From DATFVB01 sp963714035 (GTDB taxonomy: Bacteria > Acidobacteriota > Thermoanaerobaculia > UBA5066 > DATFVB01), in NCBI GenBank assembly GCA_963714035.1, contig OY970224.1:434001-498000 (forward strand): 64,000 nucleotides of DNA, in the 5' to 3' direction. The position numbers were made by a program, and so were the translations under genes. Shown here piece after piece: positions 63,643-64,000 of the stretch; position 1 is the stretch's first letter, and each line of letters opens with the position of its first letter. The notes beneath the pieces are model-generated. The model searched no databases. It was not told the DNA's origin and was given only the letters and a program-made list of their open reading frames with translations.

Positions 63643-64000
63643 TCAGTCCGACAGCCTTCCGAACCAGTACTGCGTCGACGATCCGGGAATTGGCGCCAGC
63701 CGACGGCACCACGCGAATCCGGGGTCCCGCGGCGGGATCCCCGCCGAGATCGCCCAGTGAATGTGCATGCGGCGGCGCAGCGAGATCGCGGCCGCCGGGA
63801 AATCGCTCGCGAAGACGATCGCGACGCGCTGTGGGCTCAAGGCCCTCTCCCAAAGTCGCGGCGCCCAGCGATCGGAATCTTCGCAGAGGTAGAGCAGCGG
63901 CTCGGCGTCGGGAATCCGGCCGCGAATGAAACGGATATCGCGACCGAGCGCCGCCGGAATCACCGGGTGCGGGCCTTTCCGAAAGGCCGCGAACCCGGAA
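63643..64000 (-). CDS. One-TM protein of the repeated membrane pair (S3), partial at the window edge
   Basis: About 118 codons are visible, open to the right edge of the window; the N-terminus and its transmembrane helix lie outside. The visible domain has LYLCEDSDRWAPRLW and ERALSPQRVAIVF (equivalent to the WQRLLYP motif of S1/S2) and ends SSTQYWFGRLSD. A GTG at 63961-63963 could be read as a start, but the frame continues upstream with S2-like sequence, so it is probably internal. It directly precedes L3 (TGA then ATG). Confidence 0.65.
   Translation of the reverse strand, partial: SGFAAFRKGPHPVIPAALGRDIRFIRGRIPDAEPLLYLCEDSDRWAPRLWERALSPQRVAIVFASDFPAAAISLRRRMHIHWAISAGIPPRDPGFAWCRRLAPIPGSSTQYWFGRLSD

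Overview
The window is 64 kb of very GC-rich, densely packed chromosome with no rRNA, tRNA, phage, transposase or CRISPR. The gene content best fits an Acidobacteriota-like organism. The pointers are an exosortase H pair, a SpoIIE-type phosphatase, sulfatase and YfhO-type membrane proteins, S-layer-homology proteins, a standalone Hfq next to MiaA, and intergenic repeats of a kind I associate with Acidobacteriota and Deltaproteobacteria. That placement is inference; no marker gene was aligned.

Layout. 1-8.3 kb: tail of a membrane protein, 3-hydroxyacyl-CoA dehydrogenase, a zinc-ribbon/TPR protein, proS, maeB and a LEA14-like lipoprotein. 8.3-13.5 kb: a minus-strand PP2C phosphatase, then a small membrane protein, guaA, and exosortase H with its partner. 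13.5-22.3 kb: a long overlapping run of dnaE, CCA/poly(A) transferase, a secreted protein, rsmD, a GT4 glycosyltransferase and a two-component pair. 22.3-33.5 kb: a serine hydrolase, metK and a leucine/isovalerate catabolic set (methylcrotonyl-CoA carboxylase beta, methylglutaconyl-CoA hydratase, biotin carboxylase, biotin carrier, HMG-CoA lyase), with a GT-C membrane enzyme, a Gfo/Idh oxidoreductase and a tiny minus-strand zinc ribbon between them. 33.9-49.3 kb: a response regulator, then a near-continuous run of valS, birA, coaX (frameshifted here), an unknown gene, an RNA methyltransferase, comEC, miaA, hfq, a TPR lipoprotein, pgsA-like, a glutaredoxin and a beta-propeller/SLH protein. 49.3-64 kb: a cell-surface glycan region with a GT4-GT2 fusion, a sulfatase-like lipoprotein, a TIG-like protein, YfhO, and three copies of a small-plus-large membrane protein pair on both strands.

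Regulation. Many genes start 6-9 nt after a TANNNT hexamer, for example TAGAAT or TACAAT. This predicts leaderless or nearly leaderless transcripts. One gene (response regulator, 33866) instead has a classical TTGACA/TAAATT promoter and a Shine-Dalgarno leader. Most other genes overlap their upstream neighbour by a few bases, often ATGA, GTGA or TTGA, which indicates translational coupling.

Repeats. Two copies of a ~275 bp element with complementary ends lie at 3379-3654 and 33498-33771. Their ends differ between copies but stay self-complementary. Two AT-richer dyad elements built from TTCGGATTTC-like words lie at 244-514 and 30212-30350.

Most notable: the repeated pair of a one-TM protein with a W(Q/E)R(L/A)L(Y/S)P motif and a polytopic GT-C-like protein with a DGF(Q/T)I motif. 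It occurs three times within 10 kb around sulfatase, YfhO and glycosyltransferase genes, and once as a fusion with a second membrane domain.
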